This document shows positions 1-8,327 of a stretch of DNA of 64,000 nt, in pieces. The DNA lies in the NCBI GenBank assembly GCA_015698305.1, contig CP048620.1, positions 2,192,001 to 2,256,000 on the forward strand, read 5' to 3'. The notes under the pieces are model-generated. The model was not told the DNA's origin. It did no database searches and worked only from the letters and a program-made list of their open reading frames with translations. Source of the stretch: Candidatus Nitrohelix vancouverensis (GTDB lineage Bacteria; Nitrospinota; Nitrospinia; Nitrospinales; VA-1). The first letter of the stretch is position 1. Every line of letters begins with the position of its first letter. The translations under genes were made by a program, and so were the position numbers.

Positions 1-40
1 CCAGCGTTCGTTCTGAGCCAGGATCAAACTCTCCAGTTAT
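1..40 (-). rRNA. 16S rRNA, 5' end only (partial)
   Basis: The reverse complement carries the universal 5' region of bacterial 16S rRNA, AGAGTTTGATCCTGGCTCAG, followed by AACGAACGCTGG. Only about 40 nt are inside the window; the gene continues off the left edge on the minus strand. The exact mature 5' end cannot be fixed from sequence alone. Confidence 0.95.
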
Positions 41-105
41 TTTTGGAAATTTGATTCTGTTACTTATTACTTCTTCAGTAGACCCGCAAATTCTAATAAC
101 GCCTA

Positions 106-123
106 TTCGATTTTCAAAGAGCT
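106..123 (-). promoter_or_regulatory. boxA-like antitermination element in the rRNA leader
   Basis: Read on the minus strand, the leader contains AGCTCTTTGAAAA about 80 nt upstream of the 16S start. This resembles the boxA element bound by the NusB-S10 antitermination complex in rRNA leaders. The placement between the putative promoter and the 16S gene fits. The call rests on motif resemblance only. Confidence 0.5.
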
Positions 124-139
124 GTGTTGAAAAGCCGCT

Positions 140-168
140 AACTTAATCCTAATTTATGACCAAGTCAA
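140..168 (-). promoter_or_regulatory. Putative sigma70-type promoter of the rRNA operon
   Basis: On the minus strand a TTGACT box (163-168) is followed after exactly 17 nt by TAAGTT (140-145), about 100 nt upstream of the 16S 5' end. The -35 box is good and the -10 box is weak. The surrounding 41-374 stretch is AT-rich and holds no convincing gene; I see only this leader in it. Confidence 0.45.
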
Positions 169-374
169 CAGAAAAAAGGAATAAAAATCCTTTTTGTTTG
201 AAAATTTGAAAAAAAATCTCCAAACAGGAATTTTTTTGTTTCAAATGAATTTCAAAAGTCCGTTTGAACCGAAGTCCGTGTGAACTTTGACTAATATAGT
301 TTCTTTTGAATTTTATGCAAGCTCTTTTTTCATTTTTTTTACGATTTGGCTATTTACCGGCCTTTGCGGCCTGT

Positions 375-2105
375 TTATTCTTCTGTTTGAAGGCTTTTCA
401 GGGTGTAGAGTCGGTGGTAAAGTCCTTCTTTTTGCATCAATTGTTCGTGGTTTCCTTGTTCTTTTATAGCGCCTTGGTCGAGCACGATGATCTGATCGGC
501 TTTATGAATGGTCGATAATCGATGGGCGATGACGATGGAGGTTCTGCCTTTCATCAGTCTTTCGAGGGCTTCTTGTATGAGTAGCTCGGATTCGTTGTCG
601 AGGGCTGAGGTGGCTTCATCGAGTATCAATATGCGTGGATCTTTGAGTATGGCGCGGGCGATGGCGATTCGCTGGCGTTGCCCGGCGGAGAGGCGGATGC
701 CTTTTTCTCCGACTATTGTGTCGTATTGCTTGGGACAGCGCATGATGAATTCATGGGCGTTTGCGGCGCGGGATGCGTTTTCCATTTCTTCGTGGGTGGC
801 TCCGGGTTTGGCGTAGAGGATATTTTCCCGGATGGTTCCGCCGAACAGGATGGTTTCTTGCGGGACGATGCCGATCTGTGTCCAGTAGCTGTTGAGTTGC
901 AGGTCTTGTAATGGGTGTCCGTCGACTTTGATTTCTCCGGAGATGGGGTCGTAGAAGCGATGTAGTAATTTGACGAGGGTGCTTTTGCCTGCGCCGCTGG
1001 GGCCGACGAGGGCGGCCATCTGACCGGGTTCGACGCTGAAGCTGACTCCTTTGAGGATTTCCTGCTCTTTATTGTAGTGGAAGTGCAGGTCCTTGATTTC
1101 GATGCGTCCTTGCAGGGCGGGCAGGGCGATGGGGTGTTCGGGGTCGAGGATGTCGCCTTTCTGATCGAGTATCTCAAAGATGCGTTCTCCTGAACCGAGT
1201 CCTTCTTGCAGTCGGGCGTAGAGCCGGGCAAAACTTCCCATCGGGCCTGCAATGATTGTTGCATAGAGTATGAAGGCGACGAGGTCGCCTGGGGTGACGT
1301 TGCCCTTAATGACTTCATGTCCTCCATACCATAAGAGTGTGAGCGATGTGATGAAGGCGATGAAGCCTATGGTCGGGCCAAAGAAGGAGGAGATGATGAC
1401 GCGTTTCTTGGCGCTTTGAAAGCTGTCTTCAACGGCGTCGGAAAAGCGGTTTTTTTCGGTCTCTTCGCGGACGAAGGATTTAACGATCTGAATGCATGAA
1501 ATGTTTTCTTCGATGATGGTGGTGGAGACGGCGAGTTTGTCCTGGATCTCTTTCGACAGGCGCTTGAGCTTGCGCCCGAAGGTGCGGGCAAACAGGACGA
1601 GGAACGGAGTCAGGATCAGTATCATGAAGGTGAGTTTCCAGTTCATATAGATAATGATAATGATGCCGCCGAACAGGCGTATGGATTGTTGCAGGACGGT
1701 AGCGGGCAGATCGGTCAGCAGGTCTTCGATGGCGGCGACGTCGTTGGTCATGCGCGATACGATTTCTCCGGTGCGTCGTTTCGAATAGAAATTCAGGGAC
1801 AGTTGATGCAAATGGTTGAATAGCTTCTTGCGGAAATCGGTGATGATGCGTTTCTCTGTAATATCGAAGAGATAGTTGTGTACGGTGGATGCGATGAGTT
1901 GAATGAAGAACAGGAGTCCGATGATCATCGCGGTCTGGTCGAGCAGGTCGGTATCTTTTTTACTGGTCACAACGTCGACCAGGTTTTTTATGTAGAGCGG
2001 CGCGGCAAGGTTGGTTGCCGTCGTGATGATTAAAAAGAGGCTTCCCCAGAACAGGGCTTGTCTGTGTGGGTTGAGTAGGGAAAATACGCGTTTGAATATC
2101 GTCAT
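375..2105 (-). CDS. ABC exporter half-transporter, MsbA/lipid-flippase type
   Basis: A 576-residue fused permease-ATPase. The N-terminal ~310 residues carry about six membrane segments of the type-IV exporter fold. The ATPase domain shows Walker A GPSGAGKS (~368), signature LSAGQRQR (~472), Walker B LILDEATSALD (~497) and the H-loop histidine in IVIAHRLST (~525). Such half-transporters dimerise and export lipids (MsbA moves lipid A) or drugs; the substrate cannot be read from sequence. I chose the ATG at 2105, which has AGGA a few bases upstream; the reading frame stays open 39 codons further up, but that segment lacks protein-like character. All catalytic motifs are intact. Confident of the family, not of the substrate. 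Confidence 0.88.
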   Translation of the reverse strand: MTIFKRVFSLLNPHRQALFWGSLFLIITTATNLAAPLYIKNLVDVVTSKKDTDLLDQTAMIIGLLFFIQLIASTVHNYLFDITEKRIITDFRKKLFNHLHQLSLNFYSKRRTGEIVSRMTNDVAAIEDLLTDLPATVLQQSIRLFGGIIIIIYMNWKLTFMILILTPFLVLFARTFGRKLKRLSKEIQDKLAVSTTIIEENISCIQIVKSFVREETEKNRFSDAVEDSFQSAKKRVIISSFFGPTIGFIAFITSLTLLWYGGHEVIKGNVTPGDLVAFILYATIIAGPMGSFARLYARLQEGLGSGERIFEILDQKGDILDPEHPIALPALQGRIEIKDLHFHYNKEQEILKGVSFSVEPGQMAALVGPSGAGKSTLVKLLHRFYDPISGEIKVDGHPLQDLQLNSYWTQIGIVPQETILFGGTIRENILYAKPGATHEEMENASRAANAHEFIMRCPKQYDTIVGEKGIRLSAGQRQRIAIARAILKDPRILILDEATSALDNESELLIQEALERLMKGRTSIVIAHRLSTIHKADQIIVLDQGAIKEQGNHEQLMQKEGLYHRLYTLKSLQTEE

Positions 2106-2311
2106 GGTTCCTGGAGTGGTGTTTGTGTGGTGGTTTAAGGCCAGATACTTTAGCATATTTGCCTGAGGTTTGTGGTATTCTGCCGGGATTTTATTCTTTC
2201 GCAAAGCCTCGGCGCAGGGCATGTTGGCGCGCCTTGTTTTTGTGATTGGTTCATGGGAATCGGGGGCGCGGTTGTGGCCTTCAGTTTTTACTTTAAGTCT
2301 TGTGGAGTGAC

Positions 2312-3160
2312 ATGGCGGGGAAATTACAGTCCATATTGCGCGACATTAAATTGCCGCACACGATTTTCGCCTTGCCCTTTGCGGTGATGAGCGCCTTTCT
2401 TGCGGCGGAGGGGTTGCCGGAGTGGGGTCAGTTGTTCTGGATCGTCATGGCGATGGTGGGGGGGCGTAGCGCGGCGATGGCATTCAACCGGATTGTCGAC
2501 GCGCGCTTTGACGCTAAAAATCCTCGCACTGAAAAACGCGCTCTGCCTGCGGGCGAGGTGGACAAGAGGTCTTACCTGATTTTTCTGGTCGCTTCGTCGT
2601 TGCTACTGGTGTATGCGAGTTATCGGTTGAACTCTCTTGCCTTCTATCTTTCTCCTGTGGCTCTGGCAATTGTTTTTTCATATTCTCTGGCGAAACGTTT
2701 CACGGCTTATTCTCATGTCTGGCTTGGCTTCGCGATATCGGTCGCGCCTGTGGGGGCCTGGGTTGCTATCCGCGAGGAAATTTCTCTGGTGTCTCTCGTG
2801 CTGGCGGCGGCGGTGGTGTTCTGGCTTGCGGGATTTGATATCATCTACTCTTGTCTTGATGCGGAATTTGACCGGACTCATGGTTTGCACTCGGTTCCTC
2901 AGCGTTTCGGCGTCGCTCTTGCGCTTCGTTTGTCCTTTGCGTCGCATGCCTTGATGGTTTTGTTTTTGATCGCCTTGAGTTTTGTTCCTCTATTGGGTTG
3001 GATGTATCTGCTGGGCGTACTGGCAACGGCGGCTTTGTTATGGTATGAACATTCTCTGGTGAGGGCGGATGATCTTTCCAAAGTGAATATGGCTTTCTTT
3101 AATGTGAACGGATGCGTTAGCCTGTTATTGATGTTTGTGGTGATTGCGGATTGTCTGTGA
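2312..3160 (+). CDS. mqnP: UbiA-family prenyltransferase, probable MqnP of the futalosine menaquinone pathway
   Basis: A 282-residue polytopic membrane protein with the two Asp-rich motifs of the UbiA family: NRIVDARFDAKNPRT (~residues 63-77) and a DAEFD motif near residue 190. These bind the prenyl diphosphate through magnesium. The family attaches a polyprenyl tail to an aromatic ring. Adjacency to mqnE suggests that the substrate is the 6-carboxy-5,8-dihydro-2-naphthoate intermediate, so MqnP is preferred over UbiA or MenA; this rests on context. ATG 2312 is chosen because GGAG sits 6 nt upstream; a TTG four codons earlier overlaps that site. Confidence 0.85.
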   Translation: MAGKLQSILRDIKLPHTIFALPFAVMSAFLAAEGLPEWGQLFWIVMAMVGGRSAAMAFNRIVDARFDAKNPRTEKRALPAGEVDKRSYLIFLVASSLLLVYASYRLNSLAFYLSPVALAIVFSYSLAKRFTAYSHVWLGFAISVAPVGAWVAIREEISLVSLVLAAAVVFWLAGFDIIYSCLDAEFDRTHGLHSVPQRFGVALALRLSFASHALMVLFLIALSFVPLLGWMYLLGVLATAALLWYEHSLVRADDLSKVNMAFFNVNGCVSLLLMFVVIADCL

Positions 3161-3268
3161 TGTTTTGTTGGATGAATTTTACAGGGTTCCATGTATAATA
3201 AAAATTTTTAACTGATCCTGAGGCTTGCCTGAATGCGATGCATGGGCGGGCGTTGGAAGTGAGTGAAT

Positions 3269-4375
3269 ATGCTATTTGAATTTGAAGACAAGGCTTTGGA
3301 GCCTATTGCGGAAAAGACGCGACGGGGTGAACGACTTTCGTTTGACGATGGCGTGGCGTTGTGGAATTCGCCGGACCTTCTGGGCGTGGGTTATCTTGCC
3401 AACATGGTTCGCGAGCGTATGCATGGCGACAGGACGTATTTTATTCATAACCGTCATATCAACCACACGAATATCTGCGTCAACAGTTGCCAGTTCTGCG
3501 CGTTTGGCGTTAAAGAGGACGACCCGACGGCTTACACGAAATCTCTCGACGTGATTTTTGAGGATGCGGAAAATTATCGCGGCGGCAAGGTCAGCGAGTT
3601 TCATATTGTCGGCGGTCTTCACCCGGATCTTCCTATTGAGTATTATCTCGATATGTTGTCGGGTTTGAAGGATCGTTTCCCCGAGGTTCATATACAAGCC
3701 TTCACTGCGGTGGAGCTGGAGTATCTGGCGAAGATTGCGGGCATGGGTTTGCGTGAGACGATCGTGTTGTTACGCGAAAAGGGCCTTGGCTCGGTGCCGG
3801 GCGGCGGGGCTGAAATTTTTTCGAACAAGGTTCGCCGAAAAATCTGTAACGAAAAAACCGGTGCGGATGACTGGCTGGGCGTTCATCGCACGGTTCACGA
3901 AGTGGGAATGAAGAGCAATGCGACGATGCTCTACGGTCATTTGGAATCGGCAGAAGATCGCACCGATCATTTGATTCAGTTGCGCGAGTTGCAGGATCAG
4001 ACAAACGGTTTTCTGACGTTCATTCCTCTGGCATTTCATCCTGAAAATACCAATCTGTCTTTTTTGAAGACAACGCCGGGCCAACTGGATTTGAAGGCGC
4101 TGGCGATTTCTCGTTTGATGCTGGATAATTTCCCGCATGTCAAGGCATTCTGGATCATGATCACTCCGAAGATCGCGCAACTTGCCTTGTCTTATGGCGC
4201 GGATGATATGGATGGTACGGTGGTCGAGGAGAAGATCACGCATGCGGCTGGCGCGGTGACGGATCAGATTTTTCAGAAAGATACGATCATTGATATGATT
4301 CGCGAAGCGGGACGCGAACCTGTGGAGCGGGATACGCTTTATGAAGAGTTTAAAGTGTTGGGCTGTGTTGCATAA
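3269..4375 (+). CDS. mqnE: Aminofutalosine synthase MqnE (radical SAM)
   Basis: A 368-residue radical SAM enzyme. The 4Fe-4S/SAM motif is CVNSCQFC (CX3CX2C, ~residues 70-77), preceded by the HINHTNI segment and followed by HIVGGLHPDLP, both typical of MqnE. FHPENT and GADDMDGTV in the C-terminal half also match this family. MqnE joins 3-(1-carboxyvinyloxy)benzoate to a SAM-derived adenosyl radical to make aminofutalosine in menaquinone synthesis. ATG 3269 lies 9 nt after GGAAG; an in-frame GTG two codons earlier would be too close to it. MqnC is the main alternative, but its motif context differs. A TATAAT-like box lies at 3194-3199. Confidence 0.9.
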   Translation: MLFEFEDKALEPIAEKTRRGERLSFDDGVALWNSPDLLGVGYLANMVRERMHGDRTYFIHNRHINHTNICVNSCQFCAFGVKEDDPTAYTKSLDVIFEDAENYRGGKVSEFHIVGGLHPDLPIEYYLDMLSGLKDRFPEVHIQAFTAVELEYLAKIAGMGLRETIVLLREKGLGSVPGGGAEIFSNKVRRKICNEKTGADDWLGVHRTVHEVGMKSNATMLYGHLESAEDRTDHLIQLRELQDQTNGFLTFIPLAFHPENTNLSFLKTTPGQLDLKALAISRLMLDNFPHVKAFWIMITPKIAQLALSYGADDMDGTVVEEKITHAAGAVTDQIFQKDTIIDMIREAGREPVERDTLYEEFKVLGCVA

Positions 4376-4631
4376 TCAGGTCTCTGCTTTATGAGTGTAA
4401 TGATTGCCACCCGGGACGCAAATATGGCTTGATTTGCGTTCCCGTTTTCTGTAAATTTTGCGTCTCTTTTTCGCTTTAATCTGATTTTTTTATAGGTTAT
4501 CACCCATTCGCTTGAAGGGGATGGTCTATAGAGTTACAATTAATTGCTAAGTGATTCGTTGTGTGGTAAAAGTCGTGAGCAAGGGGCTGATTTAACTCAA
4601 TAATGATTTGAATTTTTTTGAAGGGTTGCTT

Positions 4632-5015
4632 ATGTCATACGATAGCAAGAAAGTTCTGGTTGTCGACGATTCGGCTGTAATGCGGCAGATTATAAAAAAC
4701 ACATTGAAGCAACTGGGATTCGGCGCAGGAAATTTGACTGAGGCTGAGGATGGGGCCGCGGGCTTGAAAAAACTGGAGGAAAACGGCGTTGATCTTGTTA
4801 TTTCAGATTGGAACATGCCGAAAATGACCGGTATTGAATTCTTAAAGGCGGTACGCGGTAGCGCGAGTTTGAAGGGCACCAATTTTATCATGGTCACTTC
4901 AGAAGCAGATAAGGAAAAGATCATGGAAGCGGTTCAAGCGGGCGTCAATCAATACATTGTGAAGCCGTTCAACGCCAAGCAACTTGAAGAAAAAATTTCT
5001 GCAATCAAATTTTAG
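4632..5015 (+). CDS. cheY: CheY-like single-domain response regulator
   Basis: A 127-residue stand-alone receiver domain. The acidic pair D12-D13, the phospho-acceptor D59 (ISDWNMP), T89 (MVTSEAD) and K111 (VKPF) are all in place, so the domain should be phosphorylatable. There is no output domain. With the CheX-like and CheB genes just downstream it probably serves a chemosensory pathway, binding a flagellar switch or another target; no CheA or receptor is in this window. Start 4632 has GAAGGG 6 nt upstream. Confidence 0.9.
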   Translation: MSYDSKKVLVVDDSAVMRQIIKNTLKQLGFGAGNLTEAEDGAAGLKKLEENGVDLVISDWNMPKMTGIEFLKAVRGSASLKGTNFIMVTSEADKEKIMEAVQAGVNQYIVKPFNAKQLEEKISAIKF

Positions 5016-5028
5016 TCTAATGTAATGA

Positions 5029-5050
5029 CGGGGAGGCTGGTTCCTCCCCG
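5029..5050 (+). terminator. Hairpin after cheY, probable terminator
   Basis: A perfect 8-bp stem CGGGGAGG/CCTCCCCG with a 6-nt loop lies 14 nt after the cheY stop. The following bases are only moderately T-rich (ATGTATTTTATG), so termination may be incomplete. The rest of 5051-5432 is AT-rich leader with no gene visible; it presumably holds the promoter of the next gene. Confidence 0.55.
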
Positions 5051-5432
5051 ATGTATTTTATGCCATCGTTTATCCGGTTTTCCCACCTGCGAGCAGTCGT
5101 ATTTCCTTCTCATTGAATTTTAGCCTCCCTGCATTTCGATAGAATTGTTTCAGAATTTTTCTGTAAGACTCTTTGAATTTTCAGACAGTGTGTAGAAATA
5201 TCGCATTGACCTGTTGTTTGAAAAGCTATATAATTGTTTTTATATAACTTATTTGAATCTTGTGGAATGAATTAACAGAGTGCGCTCTGAGAATTGGTTT
5301 GATATTTTTTTCTGTTTAAATTTGTCAGGATTATTTAGGGGAGTTGAACCCGTTTTTGGTGGATGCATCGATTAATTTCTTGCTACTCAATTCAGGCGCT
5401 TGGCAAAGGGGCCAGCTTATGGAAGGAGGATC

Positions 5433-5951
5433 ATGGTTGATCTTCAAATGAAAGATGGCGTTATTCCCAGCGAACTTTCGGAATGCGTGAAGGGTTCGGT
5501 TATTTCAATTTTCAATACCATCATGGGTAACGATCCCACATACCATGAGGTTACCGAAACCAAAAAGTTGGGTGATGGGGTGGTTGGAATCATTTCTTTT
5601 GTCGGGGATATGAATTGGCTTCTCATGCTGACCTTGCCAAAAGATTCTGCTGAAAAGTATGCGCTCAAATTCGTCGGTTTCGACATCTCCTACGATAGCG
5701 AAGATATGGGGGGAGTGGTGGCCGAGCTTGCAAATTGTCTTGCCGGGGATATTGTGGCGCGTCTGGGGAAGATAAATGTGAAGGCTTCCATGTCCTTGCC
5801 TACGGTCATGCGGGGACAAAATGTAGAACCGATTTTGCCGAGGGGAACTCCCACCTGCCAGCAGTTATTCAGTTTGCCTGAGGGCGAGATGCTACTGAAA
5901 CTTGCAGGGGCCAAACCTGGCGAGACTTTGGGACGTATTCCTGGAACCTGA
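5433..5951 (+). CDS. CheX/CheC-like chemotaxis phosphatase-family protein
   Basis: A 172-residue soluble protein whose central segment ELANCLAGDIVARLG (~residues 97-111) resembles the E-x2-N helix used by CheX and CheC phosphatases to dephosphorylate CheY. Here it reads E-L-A-N, so the catalytic Glu and Asn appear present. The regions around it (GDMNWLLML, GTPTCQQLF) fit the alternating strands of that fold. Start ATG 5433 has a strong GGAAGGAGG just upstream; the frame opens 11 codons earlier, but that part overlaps the ribosome site. Location between CheY and CheB supports the role. The CheX assignment comes from motif reading and is moderate. Confidence 0.7.
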   Translation: MVDLQMKDGVIPSELSECVKGSVISIFNTIMGNDPTYHEVTETKKLGDGVVGIISFVGDMNWLLMLTLPKDSAEKYALKFVGFDISYDSEDMGGVVAELANCLAGDIVARLGKINVKASMSLPTVMRGQNVEPILPRGTPTCQQLFSLPEGEMLLKLAGAKPGETLGRIPGT

Positions 5952-5959
5952 TTGTGTAG

Positions 5960-5987
5960 ATCGGAGAAGCCGTAGAGCGGCTCCGAT
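5960..5987 (+). terminator. Bulged hairpin after the CheX-like gene
   Basis: ATCGGA (5960-5965) pairs with TCCGAT (5982-5987), and GCCG pairs with CGGC inside, with a 3-nt bulge. T-rich sequence follows within 20 nt. It sits between convergent genes (CheX-like on plus, cheB on minus) and could end transcription from the plus side. Confidence 0.45.
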
Positions 5988-6023
5988 GTTTCGATAGTTT
6001 GTTTTTGAGGTCGCGTGGATTGA

Positions 6024-7109
6024 TTAGCGACCGTACTTCAGCCGGAACATGATTTCACCCGCTATATGTTGAAGCGGCATGACCTTGTCGGCAAGCCCGT
6101 CTTTGGTTACAAAACCTGGCATTCCCCATACCACGCTGGTTTCTTCATCCTGTGCGACCACTTGCCCTCCTGACTTTTTGATTTGCTGACACCCGATCAA
6201 TCCATCCTGTCCCATCCCGGTGAGTATCACTCCCAGCGTATGTGCTCCATAAATTTCGACGACGGACCGGAGCATGACATCGACTGCCGGGCGACACGAA
6301 TTTTCAGGAGGGTTCTGGTTGGTTGTTATTTGAACAGATGTTCCTTTACGCTCAAGACACATATGGTAATCGCCGGGAGCGATCCAGGCTTCGCCAGGTT
6401 TCAGCGTCTCGCCTGCCGCGCCTTCTTTGACCGGAATGCGGGATTTGGAGCTCAGGCGTTCCGCCAGCAACTTGGTGAAGTAAGGCGGCATGTGTTGGGT
6501 GATTACGATTGGTACCGGAATTTTAGCCGGGTCTAATGCCGGGAACAATTCAGCGAGCGCGTTGGGACCGCCAGTTGATACGCCAATAGCGATGATGTCG
6601 ATTCTCGATTTGACAGTGGTCTGAGGAGTTCGCGCTTGGAATGTTGCCTGTGTCGTCATTGGAGCAGGGCGGGAGGCGACCGGCGGCGCAATGCCTGCGG
6701 CCTTTGAACAAAATGATTTAATCTTTGGGATGAGTTCGTCTCGAACCCGTTGCATGGCGATGGAGACGCTACCGACGTTTGCCGGTTTGGTGACGTAATC
6801 GGTTGCGCCCAGAGCCAGCGCTTCCAGAGTTTTTTCTCCGCCGCGCTCCGTCAATGTGCTGAACATGATGACGGGTAATTTGGGGTATATCTTGCGGATT
6901 TCAGCGAGCGCTTGCAGTCCGTCCATTTCCGGCATTTCAATGTCCATGGTCACAACGTCAGGATTGACCTGCTGGATTTTGGCTAAGCCGATTTTTCCAT
7001 TCGCGGCGAGACCCGCGATTTCAATTTCCGGGTCGACGCTTAACGAGTCGGACACAATTTTTCGTACGACTACGGAATCGTCTACTATTAAAACCCGGAT
7101 TTTTCTCAT
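6024..7109 (-). CDS. cheB: Chemotaxis response regulator protein-glutamate methylesterase CheB
   Basis: A 361-residue protein with an N-terminal receiver domain (acidic pair at D10-D11, phospho-acceptor D56 in TMDIEMPEMDG, TLTE and TKPAN motifs), a linker of ~residues 130-165 and a C-terminal methylesterase domain. The catalytic triad is visible: Ser in AIGVSTGGPNAL, His in ITQHMPPYFT and Asp in LTGMGQDGLIG. It demethylates or deamidates receptor glutamates to reset sensitivity. It is convergent with the CheX-like gene and has no cheR or receptor gene beside it here. The ribosome site is weak. Confidence 0.93.
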   Translation of the reverse strand: MRKIRVLIVDDSVVVRKIVSDSLSVDPEIEIAGLAANGKIGLAKIQQVNPDVVTMDIEMPEMDGLQALAEIRKIYPKLPVIMFSTLTERGGEKTLEALALGATDYVTKPANVGSVSIAMQRVRDELIPKIKSFCSKAAGIAPPVASRPAPMTTQATFQARTPQTTVKSRIDIIAIGVSTGGPNALAELFPALDPAKIPVPIVITQHMPPYFTKLLAERLSSKSRIPVKEGAAGETLKPGEAWIAPGDYHMCLERKGTSVQITTNQNPPENSCRPAVDVMLRSVVEIYGAHTLGVILTGMGQDGLIGCQQIKKSGGQVVAQDEETSVVWGMPGFVTKDGLADKVMPLQHIAGEIMFRLKYGR

Positions 7110-7327
7110 GTCGATGAATTAAAGGAATTGATTCGCAGGCGATTTTTTCGAGAAATAAATGATTGACAAAAATCGCATTCAACATAAACTCAAAAAAAAT
7201 AAATACTCGGATAAGATAACTCAGTTGATAGCAATTATCTACTAATATTATTGATTTTATTTGCGTTATATGACTCGTTTGTGAAGGCTCCGGGTTGCGG
7301 GAAATCATTTAAAAAGAAAGTCTTTTT

Positions 7328-7579
7328 ATGCAAGAAGTCGTGAATGGTAATGGCTTGAAACTGGAATTCACTGCCAGAGATATTTTGAATGATATGAAGT
7401 CGGGATCGGGTCGATGCATGAGTTCGCAGGCGGCGATTTACATGGAGAACAGTTCCATTACCGACCAGCAGGTCATTGTCGAACGCTATGGCGCGGACGA
7501 TCGCGTGGCTGAAACGACGCGTTTCAAACTGACGGAAATCAAAGAAGCGGTGGTTAAGTTTATGGACTGGTGCAAGTGA
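7328..7579 (+). CDS. Small conserved-looking hypothetical protein (83 aa)
   Basis: An 83-residue acidic soluble protein with no signal peptide or membrane segment. It has two cysteines (~residue 30 and residue 82), an RYGADDRVAETTRF segment and a predicted C-terminal helix ending in FMDWCK. Reasons to call it real are a regular codon pattern, ATG after an AAAGAAAG purine run, and a free-standing position between cheB and the flavin reductase gene. I do not recognise a family. Confidence 0.6.
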   Translation: MQEVVNGNGLKLEFTARDILNDMKSGSGRCMSSQAAIYMENSSITDQQVIVERYGADDRVAETTRFKLTEIKEAVVKFMDWCK

Positions 7580-7688
7580 GTCGAATGTAGCGGTCTTTCT
7601 GATTGAGGCCTGGCTTTGGCGTATTGAAGTTTGAAAATTTTTTCATTCCAGATTTTTTTCTGAATTCTATTTTTTAACGAGTGATCCG

Positions 7689-8219
7689 GTGTCTTTCTTA
7701 ATCATCTCTGCAAGTTTGAATCCTGACAGTCGCAGTCGCATTCTGGCGAATTATGCCCGGTCTGTGGCGCAATCGCGTGGTATGACAGTCGATTTCATGG
7801 ACTTGGAAGGGCTTCAACTACCGCTTTGCGACGGACACAAGGCTTATGAGGCGGAAGGGGTGGATGCGCTCCGGGCCAGGATAGAGTCTGCGCAGGGTAT
7901 CTTGATTGCGTCTGCCATCTATCACTTTTCTCCCAATGCGGCGGCGCGCAATATCATTGAACTGACGGGTTCGGCCTGGAAACAAAAGGTGGTGGGTTTC
8001 CTTTGCGCGGCGGGCGGCAAGTCGAGTTATATGTCGGTGATGAGTCTCGCCAATAGTTTGATGCTGGATTTTCGATGCTGGATCGTTCCGCGTTTTGTCT
8101 ATGCGATTGGCTCTTCATTTGAGAATGATGTTTTGACCGACGAGGGCATCAAGGAGCGGGTTTCCCTGCTGATTGCTGAATGGGAGCGAGCCACCCGGGC
8201 TTTAAACCCTGAGGCATGA
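7689..8219 (+). CDS. NADPH-dependent FMN reductase-family flavodoxin-fold protein
   Basis: A 176-residue protein that starts with a flavodoxin-like strand and phosphate loop (IISASLNPDSRSRILA, ~residues 4-19), followed by GILIASAIYHFSPNAAARNIIE and the flavin-binding region VGFLCAAGGKSSYMSV. This matches the SsuE/ArsH/NADPH-dependent FMN reductase family, which reduces FMN or quinones with NAD(P)H. The start is GTG (7689) with only a weak purine stretch before it; no better start exists nearby. The physiological substrate is unknown and no obvious partner monooxygenase is adjacent. Confidence 0.75.
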   Translation: MSFLIISASLNPDSRSRILANYARSVAQSRGMTVDFMDLEGLQLPLCDGHKAYEAEGVDALRARIESAQGILIASAIYHFSPNAAARNIIELTGSAWKQKVVGFLCAAGGKSSYMSVMSLANSLMLDFRCWIVPRFVYAIGSSFENDVLTDEGIKERVSLLIAEWERATRALNPEA

Positions 8220-8327
8220 TTGCGCTTTGGTCAGGCCTTATGCTTTAAAATTTCCTCTTTAGTTTTGCGAAGCATGAGGCTTTGCATGAATACCACTCCC
8301 ATCAAAAAAACTTTCACTGATTGAGTC

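Noticed and set aside
287-518. Short open frames near the left edge
   Set aside because: Low-complexity, Phe-rich products overlapping the 3' end of the ABC exporter gene, with no ribosome site.
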